Shown: positions 17,499 to 25,583 of the stretch, one piece after another
Layout of the letters: every line of letters starts with the position of its first letter
How positions within the stretch are numbered: the stretch's first letter is position 1
NCBI RefSeq assembly: GCF_041415945.1
Contig: NZ_JBGCUS010000001.1
Location: 3,596,001 to 3,660,000 of the forward strand
Reading direction: 5' to 3'
DNA length: 64,000 bases
From: Ancylobacter sp. IITR112
GTDB lineage: Bacteria; Pseudomonadota; Alphaproteobacteria; Rhizobiales; Xanthobacteraceae
Notes under the pieces: generated by a model
What the model was told of the DNA's origin: nothing
Databases searched by the model: none
What the model saw: only the letters and a program-made list of their open reading frames with translations
Made by a program: the position numbers and the translations under genes

Positions 17499-19766
17499 TC
17501 AGAACGAAACGGTCAGCCGGGCATTGAACGAGCGGCCGGGACCGGCGACCGCATAACCCCAGGCGGGCGAGGTGCCCATCATCGAGGAAACTTGGTAATT
17601 CACCAGATTGGCTCCGCCGAGCGGGAGGTCGTACTCGGTGTCGAACAGGTTCTCGATGCCGAGGTCAAGTCTGAACGGACCCTGCTCGTAGCTGGTGCGC
17701 AGGTTGAACAGCGCATAGGCGCTGGTTTCCAGCTCGTTATGCACCTCGCTCACTTCGGTCTTGGCGCCCACCAGTTGCACCTCGGCGGTTGTGGTCCAGT
17801 TGCCGAGCACATGGTCCAGCGCCAGCGTCGCATTGACCGGCATGATGTGGTACAGATTCACCCCGTCGACGCGCTGGCCGCGCACGAAGTTCAGATTGCC
17901 GCGGAACACACCCTTGCCATAGGTCGGGTCGTTCCACAGGTCGAGCCGCCCGTCGATGTTCATGCCGTAGAGATAGGCGTCGTAATTGGCGAACTGCAGA
18001 TAGACGAAGCCCTCGGTGGCGGTCAGGTTGTCCGGCAGGTTGGCGAGGCACCCCGGCAGCGCGCAACGGCGCACGTCGATATAGTCCTCGACATAGCTGG
18101 CATAGGGCGACACCCGCACCTCCCACGCCTTGCGGACCGGGTCGCGCCATGTGGCGGTGAGGCTCGCCGTATGAGCCTTTTCCGGCTCGAGGTCGATATT
18201 GCCGACATAGCCATTGCCGTCGCCGAACCACCCGATCATGCTCATCGCCATGGCATTGGTCGACCAGGAATAGCGCTCATAGAGATTTGGCGAGCGGGTC
18301 TTGCGGGCCAGGCCGATGTCGAGCTGGCGTGCCTCGTCCGGCTGGTAGCGCAGGATCGCCGAACCGTCGATATTGATGTCGGTGCGGGCGTGGTCCAGCG
18401 CATTGAAGGCGGCCGCGTTGGCGCCATACATCATCTCATTATAGCCCTGTACATCGCCCGTGTTCATCCAGACGACATCGCTGCGCGCGCCAAGAATGGC
18501 GGTCCAGTTCTGGGACAGGACTCGCTCCCACTCGGCGAACACCCCGACACGCAGGCGCTGGCCGTCATTGATGTTCCAGAACGTGTCCGGCCCCATCATC
18601 ATTGAGCCCTCGACCGGCGGCCACCAGTCATCGAGCTGATTGTAATAGAGCTCGTTGCCAACCCGCACGATGTCGATCGCGGTCGGCTCCAGCGTGCCGG
18701 CGACACGGTAGCCCATGTCGGTGCTCTTCGTGTCCATCGGCATGTCGCCGGTCTTGTCCGGCGCGATGAACCCCATAGTGTGGCGCACATGGTTATAGAA
18801 GGCGTTCGCCTCCAGTTGACCCCAGTCGAACTGCTTCTCGAGCGCGCCGTTGACGAAGAAGCTCTTATTGTCGACCATGTCCATATACTGGTTGACATAG
18901 CCTTGGTACGGAATGAACTGGCCGCCGACCTGTAAGGTTACCAGGCCATCGTCAAGCTTGCGCGACAGACTCAGGGCATGATTCTGAGTTTCGTACATTG
19001 TCGACTTGATTGTCGTGCCGTTGCCAGATGTGTAATCGTCCGCCTGCACCCAGCCGCCAGTGTAATTGACGCTGCCAACCTCATTGGCCGCATTGAGCTT
19101 AACATCAACCCCGACGACATTGCCGTTGCTGCGGTAATAGCCGGACACGCTGCCGGAGAAGACAATTTCCTCGCTGTCGGTGAAGGCCGGAGGCGCGACG
19201 GTCACGTCGATGCGCGCACCCGTATAGTCACCGCCGAGGCTCACGGGCGCGGTGCCGGAATAGACCGCCACCTGGGAGATCATGGCCGGGTTCACATAGG
19301 ACATTGGCGGATTCATCATGTTCGGGCAGGCCGGGCCGAACAGCATGCCGTCAATGGATACCTGAACCTGGTCGGCGCTCATGCCGTTGACCGCCGGCAG
19401 GCTCGACACCCCGCCCGCGCCCCAGGATGCGCCCCCCGGCACGCGGTCGATCAGCGAACCGGAATCGGTGGTCCACAGTGTCGCGTTGCTGGCTTGGAAG
19501 GTCGAAATGGTGCCGGTGTCGGCGGGGACGAAGCCGTCATAGGTGAGGTCCGGCGGCGCCTCCGAGTCGGCCGTGCCGGCGGGCCGAACGACCATGACCG
19601 TGGGCAGTTGTTCAACAACGCTGGCATCCGGCCGGCCGGTTTGAGCGCTGGCGTCGGCAAGGACGCCGGGTAACCACAGCAGGGCAAGTGCCGTCGAGCG
19701 GCATAAGCGCGGCCTGCAGGAAAGGCGGCCCCGAGCGGTGCGGAGCAGGAGAGCAAAGGAAGGCAT
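17499..19766 (-). CDS. oprC: TonB-dependent copper receptor, OprC/NosA type
   Basis: Outer-membrane gated barrel of 755 residues from the ATG at 19766. The frame is open to 20138, but a signal peptide (about 1-42, ending DASAQ) follows this Met. The plug runs to about residue 190 and the barrel ends in RSFNARLTVSF with a terminal Phe. The copper ligands of OprC are a CxxxM and an HxM motif; here they are Cys147/Met151 (CPNMM) and His329/Met331 (HTM), at nearly the same spacing. Met-rich stretches (MMNPPM, GDMPMD) support copper. It is the last gene of the metal block after a DUF2946-like gene. Confidence 0.92.
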   Translation of the reverse strand: MPSFALLLRTARGRLSCRPRLCRSTALALLWLPGVLADASAQTGRPDASVVEQLPTVMVVRPAGTADSEAPPDLTYDGFVPADTGTISTFQASNATLWTTDSGSLIDRVPGGASWGAGGVSSLPAVNGMSADQVQVSIDGMLFGPACPNMMNPPMSYVNPAMISQVAVYSGTAPVSLGGDYTGARIDVTVAPPAFTDSEEIVFSGSVSGYYRSNGNVVGVDVKLNAANEVGSVNYTGGWVQADDYTSGNGTTIKSTMYETQNHALSLSRKLDDGLVTLQVGGQFIPYQGYVNQYMDMVDNKSFFVNGALEKQFDWGQLEANAFYNHVRHTMGFIAPDKTGDMPMDTKSTDMGYRVAGTLEPTAIDIVRVGNELYYNQLDDWWPPVEGSMMMGPDTFWNINDGQRLRVGVFAEWERVLSQNWTAILGARSDVVWMNTGDVQGYNEMMYGANAAAFNALDHARTDINIDGSAILRYQPDEARQLDIGLARKTRSPNLYERYSWSTNAMAMSMIGWFGDGNGYVGNIDLEPEKAHTASLTATWRDPVRKAWEVRVSPYASYVEDYIDVRRCALPGCLANLPDNLTATEGFVYLQFANYDAYLYGMNIDGRLDLWNDPTYGKGVFRGNLNFVRGQRVDGVNLYHIMPVNATLALDHVLGNWTTTAEVQLVGAKTEVSEVHNELETSAYALFNLRTSYEQGPFRLDLGIENLFDTEYDLPLGGANLVNYQVSSMMGTSPAWGYAVAGPGRSFNARLTVSF

Positions 19767-19864
19767 GGCATTTCCATCGGTCTGCGGCCCGGCGCGCATA
19801 TCGGCGCGGCGGCGGGCGGCCACATGGGAAGATCGGCGTGCCCCGGGGAGGCCGCGCGGCTGCA

Positions 19865-20248
19865 TCAGACGAGGAAGGGTGCGCCAGGTGGTCCGCGCGG
19901 AGGATGGGCGCAACGAAAGAGCGCGGCGAGCGACGGGCAGACGGTTGCCGGTGCCCAGTGGGACACGACAGCGAGATGGGCAGGCGCCGCATCCGCCGGC
20001 GCTTCGGGTATTATGAAACGATCCGGCGCTGTGCAGAATGGACAGTGGGGCGGGTGATGGCCCGTGTTTTCGTGACCGATCGGTGCGGAGGCATCGACGC
20101 AGAGGGCAAGGGTCGCGGCGGCGGCCGGATTGGCCCATATGCGCCCGGCGAAAACACCGGAGAGCGCCATCTGCGCGACAAGCACATAGGCAAGCGCCAG
20201 CGCCATCGCGCCAACGCCGAGCCCAAAGCGTCGTGAAGTGCCAGCCAT
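19865..20248 (-). CDS. DUF2946-like small secreted or membrane protein, copper-associated
   Basis: 127 residues. One N-terminal hydrophobic segment (about 10-35) is followed by a segment rich in His and Cys, HENTGHHPPHCPFCTAP, matching the HCPxC signature of DUF2946 proteins that often accompany TonB-dependent copper receptors. The rest is Pro/Ala-rich. It lies 98 bases before the copper receptor on the same strand. A GGTGAG ribosome site precedes the ATG, and a 17-bp palindrome lies just upstream. A role in periplasmic copper handling is inferred from motif and context. Confidence 0.75.
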   Translation of the reverse strand: MAGTSRRFGLGVGAMALALAYVLVAQMALSGVFAGRIWANPAAAATLALCVDASAPIGHENTGHHPPHCPFCTAPDRFIIPEAPADAAPAHLAVVSHWAPATVCPSLAALFRCAHPPRGPPGAPFLV

Positions 20249-20254
20249 CTCACC

Positions 20255-20271
20255 GATTCCCCTAGGGAATC
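20255..20271. promoter_or_regulatory. Perfect palindrome, candidate metal-regulator operator
   Basis: GATTCCCCTAGGGAATC is a 17-base palindrome with 7-bp arms and a 3-base centre, seven bases before the ATG of the DUF2946-like gene. Its CCCCTAGGG core resembles operators of CsoR/RcnR-type copper or nickel repressors. The match is by eye, and no such repressor gene is in the window. Confidence 0.4.
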
Positions 20272-20313
20272 ATGGCAGGCCGCCGGACGCTCTGACAGAG
20301 CTAACCTACGACA

Positions 20314-20340
20314 GACCCTTGGACATTTTGTCCAAGGGTC
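20314..20340. repeat. Perfect 12-bp hairpin between CbiM-like and DUF2946-like genes
   Basis: GACCCTTGGACA, a TTT loop and the exact complement. It lies 77 bases past the stop of the CbiM-like gene on the minus strand. No T tract follows, so it could be a Rho-assisted terminator, a processing hairpin or a protein-binding site separating the riboswitch-controlled gene from the copper genes. Confidence 0.55.
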
Positions 20341-20416
20341 CGCGCGTCAGGCCCGTTGAGGTCGCGGATGATATCCAGCCGTTCGGCGCTACCGGACGCG
20401 GCGCGCCCGGCACGGC

Positions 20417-21094
20417 TCACGCCACATCGTAGAGGCGCCGCTCGAACAGCGGCGTGCCGCGCAAGCCGCTCAGCGCCTTGGCGGCGGCCAGCACCGCAAG
20501 GTCGACCAGAGGTTCGACAATGATAACAAGCATATAGGCCGCGCCGAAGGAGAGGATCGACGAGGCGTTTTCGACAGTGAAACCGTGGCCGTAGAAGGCC
20601 CAGAACGCCACCCAGGCCACGATTCCGGCCTGATAGGCGGTGGAAAGCGCCAGCGCCTGCCGGTACTTCAGCTCCACATAGGGCGTGTTCGGTGAGATCA
20701 GTCGGGTGGACAGTGAGGCCAGTGCGAACAGTGGGACCAGCAGCGTGGTGACGTTCATGCCGTATTGCGGCAGGTCGAAGGGCGCGAAGAACAGACCCTG
20801 AATGGCGAGCCCCGCCGCCAGCCCGATCGCCGCCGGCGCGACGCCGAAAATGAGGAACAGCGTCGAGCCGAGGATGAGATGCACCTCCGACACGCCGACC
20901 GGATGGTGCGGCAGAATCTCGAAGAAACCGAAGACGAGCGCCGTCGTGGCGAGGCTGCGCAGCGCCAGCGAGACGACGCCGCGCTCGGCCACCGCGTCGG
21001 CGGCGAGCTTCAGCGTATAGGCGCCCGCGCCGGCCGCCGTGACATAGCTGAGCCAGATCTTTCCTTCGGCCACAAGGCCGGGTTCGATATGCAT
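20417..21094 (-). CDS. cbiM: CbiM-like energy-coupling-factor transporter permease (cobalt/nickel)
   Basis: Integral membrane S-component of 225 residues with about six or seven helices. It starts MHIEPGLV; in CbiM/NikM the N-terminal Met-His pair itself binds the metal. EILPHHPVGVSEVHLILGSTLF and FDLPQYGMNVTTLLVP are typical of this family. AGGAGA lies eight bases before the ATG. A cobalamin riboswitch lies upstream, so expression should fall when B12 is plentiful, fitting cobalt uptake. No CbiN, CbiQ or CbiO is adjacent, so either the ATPase parts are elsewhere or this protein works alone. Cobalt is inferred from the riboswitch. Confidence 0.87.
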   Translation of the reverse strand: MHIEPGLVAEGKIWLSYVTAAGAGAYTLKLAADAVAERGVVSLALRSLATTALVFGFFEILPHHPVGVSEVHLILGSTLFLIFGVAPAAIGLAAGLAIQGLFFAPFDLPQYGMNVTTLLVPLFALASLSTRLISPNTPYVELKYRQALALSTAYQAGIVAWVAFWAFYGHGFTVENASSILSFGAAYMLVIIVEPLVDLAVLAAAKALSGLRGTPLFERRLYDVA

Positions 21095-21139
21095 GATGGT
21101 CTCCTGTGCCGTCTCACCCGACGGCGCGCATGGGGTTCA

Positions 21140-21330
21140 TCCGCATGGCCGGTCTCCTGACTCGCGGGTCACGGCATGCCTTCCGCCTTCCCGGACCGCC
21201 CGAAGGCGCGTTCCAGTGGCTCGATGGAAGGCCGCTCGCCGCTCACAGTCGCGGGGGCGGTCGGGGCTTCGGCGCGGAACCTCGCGGCTCCACGTCCTTC
21301 CCCGTTCCCGTTTCATCCATGCGGCGTCGC
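21140..21330 (-). ncRNA. Cobalamin riboswitch
   Basis: On the minus strand the leader of the CbiM-like gene carries the conserved cobalamin aptamer. GAAGCCCCGACCGCC and GCGACTGTGAGCGG are followed by GCCACTGG (complement of 21213-21220), GGGAAGGCGGAAGGC and the B12 box GAGTCAGGAGACCGGCC (complement of 21147-21163). Order and spacing match the class. A small GCCGTC/GACGGC hairpin sits before the AGGAGA ribosome site, consistent with translational control. The ends are approximate. Confidence 0.93.
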
Positions 21331-21389
21331 CGCACGGACACCATGCAGAATCGATGGGTGCATCGACAGGCGCATAGAACAGCCTGCAT

Positions 21390-22232
21390 TCACGGCGCGC
21401 AAGCGGCTCCGCCCGCGGCCGGCGGCGAGGACGACACGGCGCGGGCCAGCTTCATATCCTTCGCACGCTTCGCACCGTTGGCGCTTCTCGCGCCCTTCGC
21501 ACCCTTCGCACCCTTGGCGGCATACAGCGCCTCGACCTTGCGCTCACCCGCCGCGATACGCGCGAGGCCGTCGGCATCCGTCAGCATCAGCCGACCCTCC
21601 CGGCCGAAGGCGATCAGCCCCTCTTCGCGCAGGCGGCTCATGCAGCGGCTCACCGTCTCCAGCGTCAGGCCGAGCCAGTCGGCGAGATCCGCGCGGCTCA
21701 GATGCAGCGGAAAGCCAGCGCCGGCCACCGTCGCGCCCGCCTCGGCGAACTGGGCCGAGAGATCGAGCAGCGCGCCCGCCACACGCTCGCCCGCGCTCTG
21801 CCGGCCGAGCCGGGCGACGTGGCCGAGCGCCCGCAGCAGCAGCATCTCCTGATTGGCCGCCATCAGGGCGTGGCGGGCCTCGGGAGCCAAGTCCACCGGC
21901 TCAAGCTGCGTCGGCGTCAGCGCCACCGCCGCGGCGCCCAGCCGGGCGAGCACGGCGAGGTCGAGCAGCCCGCCCGGCCCGACAATATCGAGAATCTGCC
22001 GGCGCTCGGCATCGAGATGGCGGGTAAGGGCCACACAGCCCAACAGCACACGGGCGAGCGGCGCCGCGCCGGGCCCCGTGTCAGGCAGCACCGCCGTCAC
22101 TCCCGGCGCCACTCTGAGCGGCGGGAAAGCGCGGCGCGGGCGGCCGGGCGGCGCGACCCGGACGGCCGCCGGGAGCGGAACCGCCCCGCACACCGGAAAG
22201 GGCGGGGATGCGAGCGAGGAAGTAAGAAACAT
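21390..22232 (-). CDS. Crp/Fnr-family transcriptional regulator with Ala/Lys/Gly-rich tail
   Basis: 280 residues. The cyclic-nucleotide-like sensor part (about 45-150) is degenerate. The HTH is clear: LHLSRADLADWLGLTLETVS followed by RCMSRLREEGLIAF, as in Fnr/FixK relatives. No Fnr-type N-terminal cysteine cluster is seen (one Cys at about 15). After the winged helix the protein ends in about 45 residues rich in Ala, Lys and Gly (AAKGAKGAKGARSANGAKRA) encoded by near-repeats of nine bases. It precedes the riboswitch on the same strand, so it may control the metal block or a fixK-like response. Target genes are unknown. Confidence 0.82.
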   Translation of the reverse strand: MFLTSSLASPPFPVCGAVPLPAAVRVAPPGRPRRAFPPLRVAPGVTAVLPDTGPGAAPLARVLLGCVALTRHLDAERRQILDIVGPGGLLDLAVLARLGAAAVALTPTQLEPVDLAPEARHALMAANQEMLLLRALGHVARLGRQSAGERVAGALLDLSAQFAEAGATVAGAGFPLHLSRADLADWLGLTLETVSRCMSRLREEGLIAFGREGRLMLTDADGLARIAAGERKVEALYAAKGAKGAKGARSANGAKRAKDMKLARAVSSSPPAAGGAACAP

Positions 22233-22285
22233 GGGGCATGATCCGGCAAGCGCCGGACGCCCTCAGGCGGGCCGCTCCGGCAGCG

Positions 22286-22765
22286 TCACAGCCAAGGCAG
22301 GCGCCCGCCTGCCGCGAAGAGGGCGGGGCGGAGTGCGGGCGGCGCCCGTGACGAGATGCGGTAGAGCGGGACCGGACCAGCCTCGGAATCCTCCGGCACC
22401 GGAGACTGCATCACCCTACGGTATTCGGCGCGGGCGAAGAGCTCCGCCGCCGGGCCGGGCACCGCCGGGGCGCCCTGCAGGCGGCAAGCATCGCATCCGG
22501 GATGATGCGCGGGTGCGTGCGACGCGCCGTCCGCATCCGTTGGGCTGAGGCAGAGGTCGGGAAGCGTCCCGTCGGGCAGGGTGTACTGGGACAGGTCGAT
22601 TCCCGCCTCGGCGGCGGCGACCACTGGCGGGCGCGGCACCGAAAGCGCCAGTACCAGCAGCAGGGCACAGAGAAGACGCAGCCACAGCCCCCGGGCACGG
22701 ATGGCCGAGTAAGGTGCGGCCCTGCCGGCGATCGAACGGTGGAAGCGGGAGAAAGGCCGTGCCAT
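22286..22765 (-). CDS. DUF2946-like protein, second copy
   Basis: 159 residues with one hydrophobic helix (WLRLLCALLLVLALSVPRPP, about 28-47) and then a His/Cys motif, HAPAHHPGCDACRLQG. This matches the general DUF2946 plan of a membrane anchor plus a CxxC/His metal patch. It is upstream of the Crp/Fnr gene by 53 bases on the same strand and probably co-transcribed. Sequence outside the motif differs strongly from the copy at 19865, so the assignment is moderate. Confidence 0.6.
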   Translation of the reverse strand: MARPFSRFHRSIAGRAAPYSAIRARGLWLRLLCALLLVLALSVPRPPVVAAAEAGIDLSQYTLPDGTLPDLCLSPTDADGASHAPAHHPGCDACRLQGAPAVPGPAAELFARAEYRRVMQSPVPEDSEAGPVPLYRISSRAPPALRPALFAAGGRLPWL

Positions 22766-23104
22766 GCAGACGGAGTTCCTGAGCCCGCATCACTGTACCG
22801 GGCGGCACGGCGCCCGACAGTGGACAGGATGTCCCAGCCTACCGCCGCCTGCCGCCTGCCGCCTGCCGCCTGCCGCCTGCCGCCTGCCGGCCGCGCCAGA
22901 CGCGATGGCGAGCGCAGCGGCAAGGTCGCCGGCCGCGTTCGCGGTCCGCCGCCGGCAGCGCGCGCCGCACGGCGCAGACACCGTGCCGGCATCGGCTTTA
23001 TGGATGTTTTCACCTGAGGACGGGCGCTCTATACTGCTGGCCCGTGCGCGGCCGGGGCGCCGCCCTCGCCACGCGGCCGCGACGCGGCGGAAAGGCGATC
23101 ACCC
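22766..23104. other. Intergenic region with heptanucleotide tandem repeat
   Basis: 339 bases between divergent genes. At 22844-22885 the heptamer GCCGCCT is repeated six times exactly, followed by a partial copy to 22890. Such units can change copy number by slippage. The rest is GC-rich with no gene that I can support. It should contain the promoters for both neighbours. Confidence 0.7.
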
Positions 23105-23449
23105 ATGCCCCATCTCGTGCGGTTTCTGCTTCGTCACGCACTGATCGGCGTCGGCCTCGGCGCGCTGTTCGTCGGCACGCTGGTGCTGCTCGATGTCGGG
23201 CGGCTCGGCACGCTGGTCGGCCAGTCCGCTTCCGGCGTCATCGCCCTTGTCATCCTCACCTTCGCCGTCGGCATCACCTTCGGCAGTGTGCAGATGGGTT
23301 TCGCCATCATGCTGATGGGGGAAGATGAGGAGAAGGCCGGGCCGGGCGGCAAGCGGCGGCGTGCGCCTACGCTGACTCCCACGCCGGTGCGTGTGCCCGC
23401 GCGGACGAAGATGCCCGGGGCTGAACGCCGCGGCCTGCGCGGGGCGTGA
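23105..23449 (+). CDS. Small two-helix membrane protein, unknown function
   Basis: 114 residues. Two hydrophobic segments (about 8-30 and 42-72) are followed by a basic, Pro-rich cytoplasmic-type tail (KRRRAPTLTPTPVRVP). No enzyme motif is visible. AAAGG lies about 14 bases upstream of the ATG. It converges on the cyclopropane synthase gene. Similar short proteins occur in Hyphomicrobiales without known function. Confidence 0.7.
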   Translation: MPHLVRFLLRHALIGVGLGALFVGTLVLLDVGRLGTLVGQSASGVIALVILTFAVGITFGSVQMGFAIMLMGEDEEKAGPGGKRRRAPTLTPTPVRVPARTKMPGAERRGLRGA

Positions 23450-23535
23450 TTCTTCACCGATTTGGCGACTGATTTACCGATCCGGCCGATTCAACCCGGT
23501 CCGATCAGGCTCACGCGAGGCGTGCCGCCGCGCGC

Positions 23536-24789
23536 TCAGCCCTTCAGCCGGTAAAGCCCGACATCAATGGCGCCGGCGCGGAAGCCGCCTTCGCAATAGG
23601 CGAGATAATAGTCCCACAGCCGCCGGAAGCCGTCGTCGAAGCCCATCGGCGCGATGCGCGGCCAGGCATCGTGGAAGCGGGCGCGCCATTCGGCCAGGGT
23701 GTCGGCATAGCCGAGGCCGAAGCACTGGGTTTCCGCCAGTTCCAGCCCGGCGCGTTCGGCGTGTTCGGCAATATGCGTCTTGGTCGGCAGCATGCCGCCG
23801 GGGAAAATATGACGCTGGATGAAATCGGTGTTGCGGCGATAGGACTCGAAGCGGTCCTCGGCGATGGTGATGACCTGCAGCACCGCCGTGCCGCCCTCAT
23901 TGAGGCAGGCGCGCAGCTTGGCGAAATAGGTCGGCCAATACGCCTCCCCCACCGCTTCCAGCATCTCGATGGAGACGATGCGGTCATAGCGCTCGCCGAC
24001 ATCGCGGTAATCCTGCAGCCTGAGATCGGTGCGCCCGTCGAGCGCCGGGTCGGCGGCGACCATCGCCTGCGCGTGGGCAAGCTGCTCGCGCGAGAGGGTG
24101 ATGCCGGTCACCCGCGCCCCGGCCCGTGCCAGGGCGGCGGCCAGCGCGCCCCAGCCGCAGCCGATTTCCAGCACAGTCGCGCCGGGGCGCACCTCCATCA
24201 TCTCGACGATGCGGGCAAGCCGCGCCTGCTGCGCCGCTTCCAGCGTCTGGCCGGGCGGCAGCGCGATGGCCGACGAATAGCTCATGCTGGCATCGAGCCA
24301 CGCCCGGTAGAAATCATTGCCGAGATCATAGTGGAAGGAGATGTTGCGACGGCTGCCGGTCTTCGAGTTGCGGCGCAGCCCATGGCGCAGCCGGTTCCAC
24401 AGCCGCACCGGCGCGAGGGCGTCGATCCGCCCGGCGAGGACGGGGAGATTATGCGCCGCCAGTTCGATGAGCGCGGGCAGGTCGGGGCTCGACCAGTCGC
24501 CGGCGATGAAGGCATCGGAAAAGGCGATGTCGCCGCCCGTCACCAGCCGCCGCACCGCCCGCCAGCGCTGCAGCACCAGCGTCGCCTCCGGGCCGGGACG
24601 CACTCCCCGCCCGACCAGCCGCCGGCCCTCCGGCGTCACCACGGTGAGCGTGCCGACGGCAAGCTGGCCGAGCAGCCGCGCCAGCACTGCCTCGCGCCAG
24701 CCGGCGCGGGCCGCGCGCGCGGCCGGCAGCTCGCGCGCATGGGCGAGGTCGTGGGTGGAATCGGCGAGAAGATCGGCGTCACGCGGCAT
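23536..24789 (-). CDS. cfa: Cyclopropane-fatty-acyl-phospholipid synthase family methyltransferase
   Basis: SAM-dependent methyltransferase that modifies unsaturated acyl chains in membrane phospholipids, 417 residues from the ATG at 24789 (GAGGAAA ten bases upstream). RRNISFHYDLGNDFYRAWLD and MSYSSAI are CFA hallmarks. The SAM site is VLEIGCGWGALA, and EMLEAVGEAYWPTYF and FIQRHIFPGG follow. An N-terminal substrate domain fills the first 130 residues. Last gene of an operon with DUF1365 and an FAD oxidoreductase, behind an RpoE-type promoter. It could make cyclopropane rings or methylated precursors of furan fatty acids. Confidence 0.92.
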   Translation of the reverse strand: MPRDADLLADSTHDLAHARELPAARAARAGWREAVLARLLGQLAVGTLTVVTPEGRRLVGRGVRPGPEATLVLQRWRAVRRLVTGGDIAFSDAFIAGDWSSPDLPALIELAAHNLPVLAGRIDALAPVRLWNRLRHGLRRNSKTGSRRNISFHYDLGNDFYRAWLDASMSYSSAIALPPGQTLEAAQQARLARIVEMMEVRPGATVLEIGCGWGALAAALARAGARVTGITLSREQLAHAQAMVAADPALDGRTDLRLQDYRDVGERYDRIVSIEMLEAVGEAYWPTYFAKLRACLNEGGTAVLQVITIAEDRFESYRRNTDFIQRHIFPGGMLPTKTHIAEHAERAGLELAETQCFGLGYADTLAEWRARFHDAWPRIAPMGFDDGFRRLWDYYLAYCEGGFRAGAIDVGLYRLKG

Positions 24790-24800
24790 GCGGCGTTTCC

Positions 24801-25583
24801 TCAGTGTCGGTGCGCGGGCGAGATGGTGACGGGGGCCTCGGGGGCGGGCGGGCGCGGGCGCAGGCCGATGCCCTTGGCCCAGATGAACAGCGCTTCCCAA
24901 TGAATGCCGGCGATCACCTTCAGCGTCAGCAGCGGATAGGCGAGCATCGCCCGCGCCAGCTCGCCATCGTTCAGCGGGCGGCGGGTCGCGGTCTGCACCG
25001 CGCTGAGCACCGGCCCCTCCGTGTCGCTTGCGAGAATGGCGATGCGCAACGCCTCCCCCGGCGGGTTGACGCGGAAAGCGTAGGTCAGCCCCATATCCAT
25101 GAAAGGCGAGACGTAGAAACGCTTCTCCGCCTTCTGCCGCAGCGGCGCCACCTCGCCCGGCGCAACCGGGATGAGATAGGAGTGGCGCTGGCCGAAAGTG
25201 TTGTTCACCTCATAGAGCAGCGCGCTCAGCGCGCCGTCGCGGCGGTGGCAGAAATAAATGCTCAGCGGGTTGAAGGCATAGCCGAACAGGCGCGGCAGGG
25301 TGAGCAGGCGGATGGCGCCGCCATCGGGCGCCAGCCCGGCCTCGGCCAGCAGCCGCTCCACCTGCGCCTTCAGCGGGCCGGCCTGCGGATCGGCATAATC
25401 GCGGTCATGGAAGCTGAAGACGTTGAAGCGGTTGCGCGAGAACAGCCGCAGCCGGCGGTCGAGCCCGTCGATCTCGTCGAGGTCGAGCAGCAGCGAGAAC
25501 AGGCGATAGGCCAGCCGGTGCCGGCGCGGCTTCAGCCGCACATGCATCACCTCGCCGGCATAAAGCGCCGATGCCCCGCTCAT
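24801..25583 (-). CDS. DUF1365 family protein
   Basis: 260 residues, cytoplasmic, with the DUF1365 opening SALYAGEVMHVRLKPRRHRL and FGYAFNPLSIYFC. The family nearly always sits beside an FAD oxidoreductase and a cyclopropane synthase, as here. Its start overlaps the oxidoreductase stop (25580-25583), and it ends 11 bases before the synthase. In Rhodobacter sphaeroides, RpoE-dependent relatives of this pair have been linked to furan fatty acid synthesis; a role in lipid modification under singlet oxygen is inferred. Confidence 0.9.
   Translation of the reverse strand: MSGASALYAGEVMHVRLKPRRHRLAYRLFSLLLDLDEIDGLDRRLRLFSRNRFNVFSFHDRDYADPQAGPLKAQVERLLAEAGLAPDGGAIRLLTLPRLFGYAFNPLSIYFCHRRDGALSALLYEVNNTFGQRHSYLIPVAPGEVAPLRQKAEKRFYVSPFMDMGLTYAFRVNPPGEALRIAILASDTEGPVLSAVQTATRRPLNDGELARAMLAYPLLTLKVIAGIHWEALFIWAKGIGLRPRPPAPEAPVTISPAHRH

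Noticed and set aside
22844..22890. CRISPR array
   Set aside because: The repeats are seven bases long with no spacers; this is a simple tandem repeat.
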